A DNA stretch of 14,509 nucleotides, from the NCBI GenBank assembly GCA_041686195.1, contig JAWLEI010000081.1, forward strand, positions 1-14,509. The letters run 5' to 3'. This document shows, piece by piece, positions 13,814-14,509 of the stretch. Below the pieces are notes generated by a model. It was not told the DNA's origin, ran no database searches, and saw only the letters and a list, made by a program, of their open reading frames with translations. A program made the position numbers and the translations under genes. Each line of letters begins with the position of its first letter. Within the stretch, counting starts at the first letter, position 1. This stretch comes from Desulfovermiculus sp041686195 (GTDB lineage: Bacteria; Desulfobacterota; Desulfovibrionia; Desulfovibrionales; Desulfothermaceae).

Positions 13814-14509
13814 TCAGCACCCTACTTGCTGGAGACGTTGAGACAGGCTCTTTCCCACCTTAAGCAGTTCCTGGCTCATTTGTTCCATGCGCTGCGAAGA
13901 CATGCGCATGCTGGGTCCGGAGATGCTGATTGCATAGCGCGGGTACTGGCGGTGATCGAAAATTGGCACTGCTACACAGCGAAGACCCAGGCAGAGCTCC
14001 TCGTCGTCCACAGCGTATCCTCTTTCTTGTATACGCTGACATTGCTCCATGAAGGCTTCTGGAGTGGAACAAGCTTTTCCAGTATGAGGGGTCCAGTTCA
14101 CCTTGTGCAAAAAGATGTCCATTTCTTCAGGGGGCAGAAAGGCCAATATCGCTTTGCCCAAAGCGGTCAGATGCGCTGGTGCTCGACTGCCGATCTCTGG
14201 GTCAGGACGCAAAAGTTCCGGGCTGTCGATTTTGTCCAGATGGACCACGTCCTGCTGGTTCAGGAAGCCCAGGTTGATTGTTTCATGAAAGGAAGCCGAA
14301 AGATGGCGCATGTAACTGGATGCGCTTTTGCGGATCTCAAAGCGGCTGGCCAGCTTCGTGCTCAGTTCAAGGAGCTTGAACGTCAATTCGTATTTCCCAT
14401 CTGCATTTTGTTGCACATAGCCGAGATCCTTGAATGTGGAGACAAAACGGTGCGCTCCGGCCCTGTTGTAGCCTAGGGAGGCAGCAATTTGACTAACGGA
14501 CATGGAGCC
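13814..14509 (-). CDS. IclR-family transcriptional regulator (N-terminus cut by window)
   Basis: DNA-binding regulator with a small-molecule effector domain. 231 residues are visible; the frame stays open to the last base (GSMSVSQIAASLGYNRAG), while IclR proteins are about 250 and need one more helix before this point, so the ATG at 14501-14503 is probably internal. The winged helix runs to about residue 45 (AHRFVSTFKDLGYVQQ, KYELTFKLLEL). The effector domain shows TALGKAILAF and the signature YAVDDEELCLGLRCVAVPIFD, typical of the family ligand-binding half. It is 47 bp upstream of panB on the same strand, so it may be the first gene of the operon and control it. IclR proteins commonly sense the aromatic or organic acid whose metabolism they govern; the ligand here is unknown. 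Confidence 0.92.
   Translation of the reverse strand, partial: GSMSVSQIAASLGYNRAGAHRFVSTFKDLGYVQQNADGKYELTFKLLELSTKLASRFEIRKSASSYMRHLSASFHETINLGFLNQQDVVHLDKIDSPELLRPDPEIGSRAPAHLTALGKAILAFLPPEEMDIFLHKVNWTPHTGKACSTPEAFMEQCQRIQERGYAVDDEELCLGLRCVAVPIFDHRQYPRYAISISGPSMRMSSQRMEQMSQELLKVGKSLSQRLQQVGC

Noticed and set aside
13790..13816. Three GTTC words between the IclR and panB genes as a possible IclR operator
   Set aside because: They are direct, unevenly spaced and not palindromic, unlike known IclR-family sites.
13778..14476. Plus-strand open frame (232 codons) opposite the IclR gene
   Set aside because: Antisense to the regulator, no recognisable domain.

Overview
The window (about 55% GC by eye) looks like chromosomal DNA from an anaerobic deltaproteobacterium, most likely Desulfovibrionales-like (Desulfobacterota). 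This is an inference from the gene mix: a short-form ThiC, a small periplasmic cytochrome c, a stand-alone PPC/DUF296 protein, a DctPQM TRAP transporter and a U32-like TIM-barrel protein. No rRNA, tRNA, CRISPR array, transposase or phage gene was seen.

Layout. Positions 1-1005 (+) hold the 3' part of thiC. It converges on a YbhB/PEBP-family gene (1518-1051, -), and one perfect 23-bp hairpin that touches both stop codons serves as a shared terminator. A small secreted monoheme cytochrome c (1801-2082, +) follows and converges on a second hairpin terminator at 2149-2174. From 2184 to the right edge every gene is on the minus strand, so it reads from right to left: IclR regulator (5' end outside the window), panB, a U32-like TIM-barrel protein, a Glu/Leu/Phe/Val-type amino-acid dehydrogenase, a 296-bp gap with a large palindromic repeat and two hairpins, then an ectoine-hydrolase-like (DoeA/EutD-type) M24-fold enzyme, an Asp/Glu-racemase-family protein, an M20 amidohydrolase, a complete TRAP transporter (dctP, dctQ, dctM), a second divergent TRAP binding protein, and a PPC/DUF296 protein.

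How it may work together (inference). The minus-strand block looks like a catabolic island for an imported small carboxylate or N-acylated/cyclic amino-acid derivative. TRAP imports it. The metal-ligand-less M24 enzyme opens or cleaves an amide or amidine bond, as DoeA/EutD does with ectoine. The M20 enzyme removes an acyl group, a step that DoeB/EutE performs in known ectoine pathways and whose gene is absent here. The racemase-family protein adjusts or modifies the amino acid. The dehydrogenase converts an amino acid to a 2-oxo acid. PanB could hydroxymethylate a 2-oxo acid, or may simply serve pantothenate synthesis. The IclR protein is the likely regulator. The substrate cannot be fixed from sequence alone. 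Ectoine or a related compatible solute is the best single guess, but the downstream part differs from the described doe/eut pathways.

Non-coding structure is rich: two convergent terminators, an intercistronic hairpin between dctP and dctQ, a 130-bp palindromic repeat with an internal 15-bp tandem duplication directly after the dehydrogenase gene, paired hairpins before the M24 gene, and a near-perfect Shine-Dalgarno followed by a three-codon ORF before dctP.
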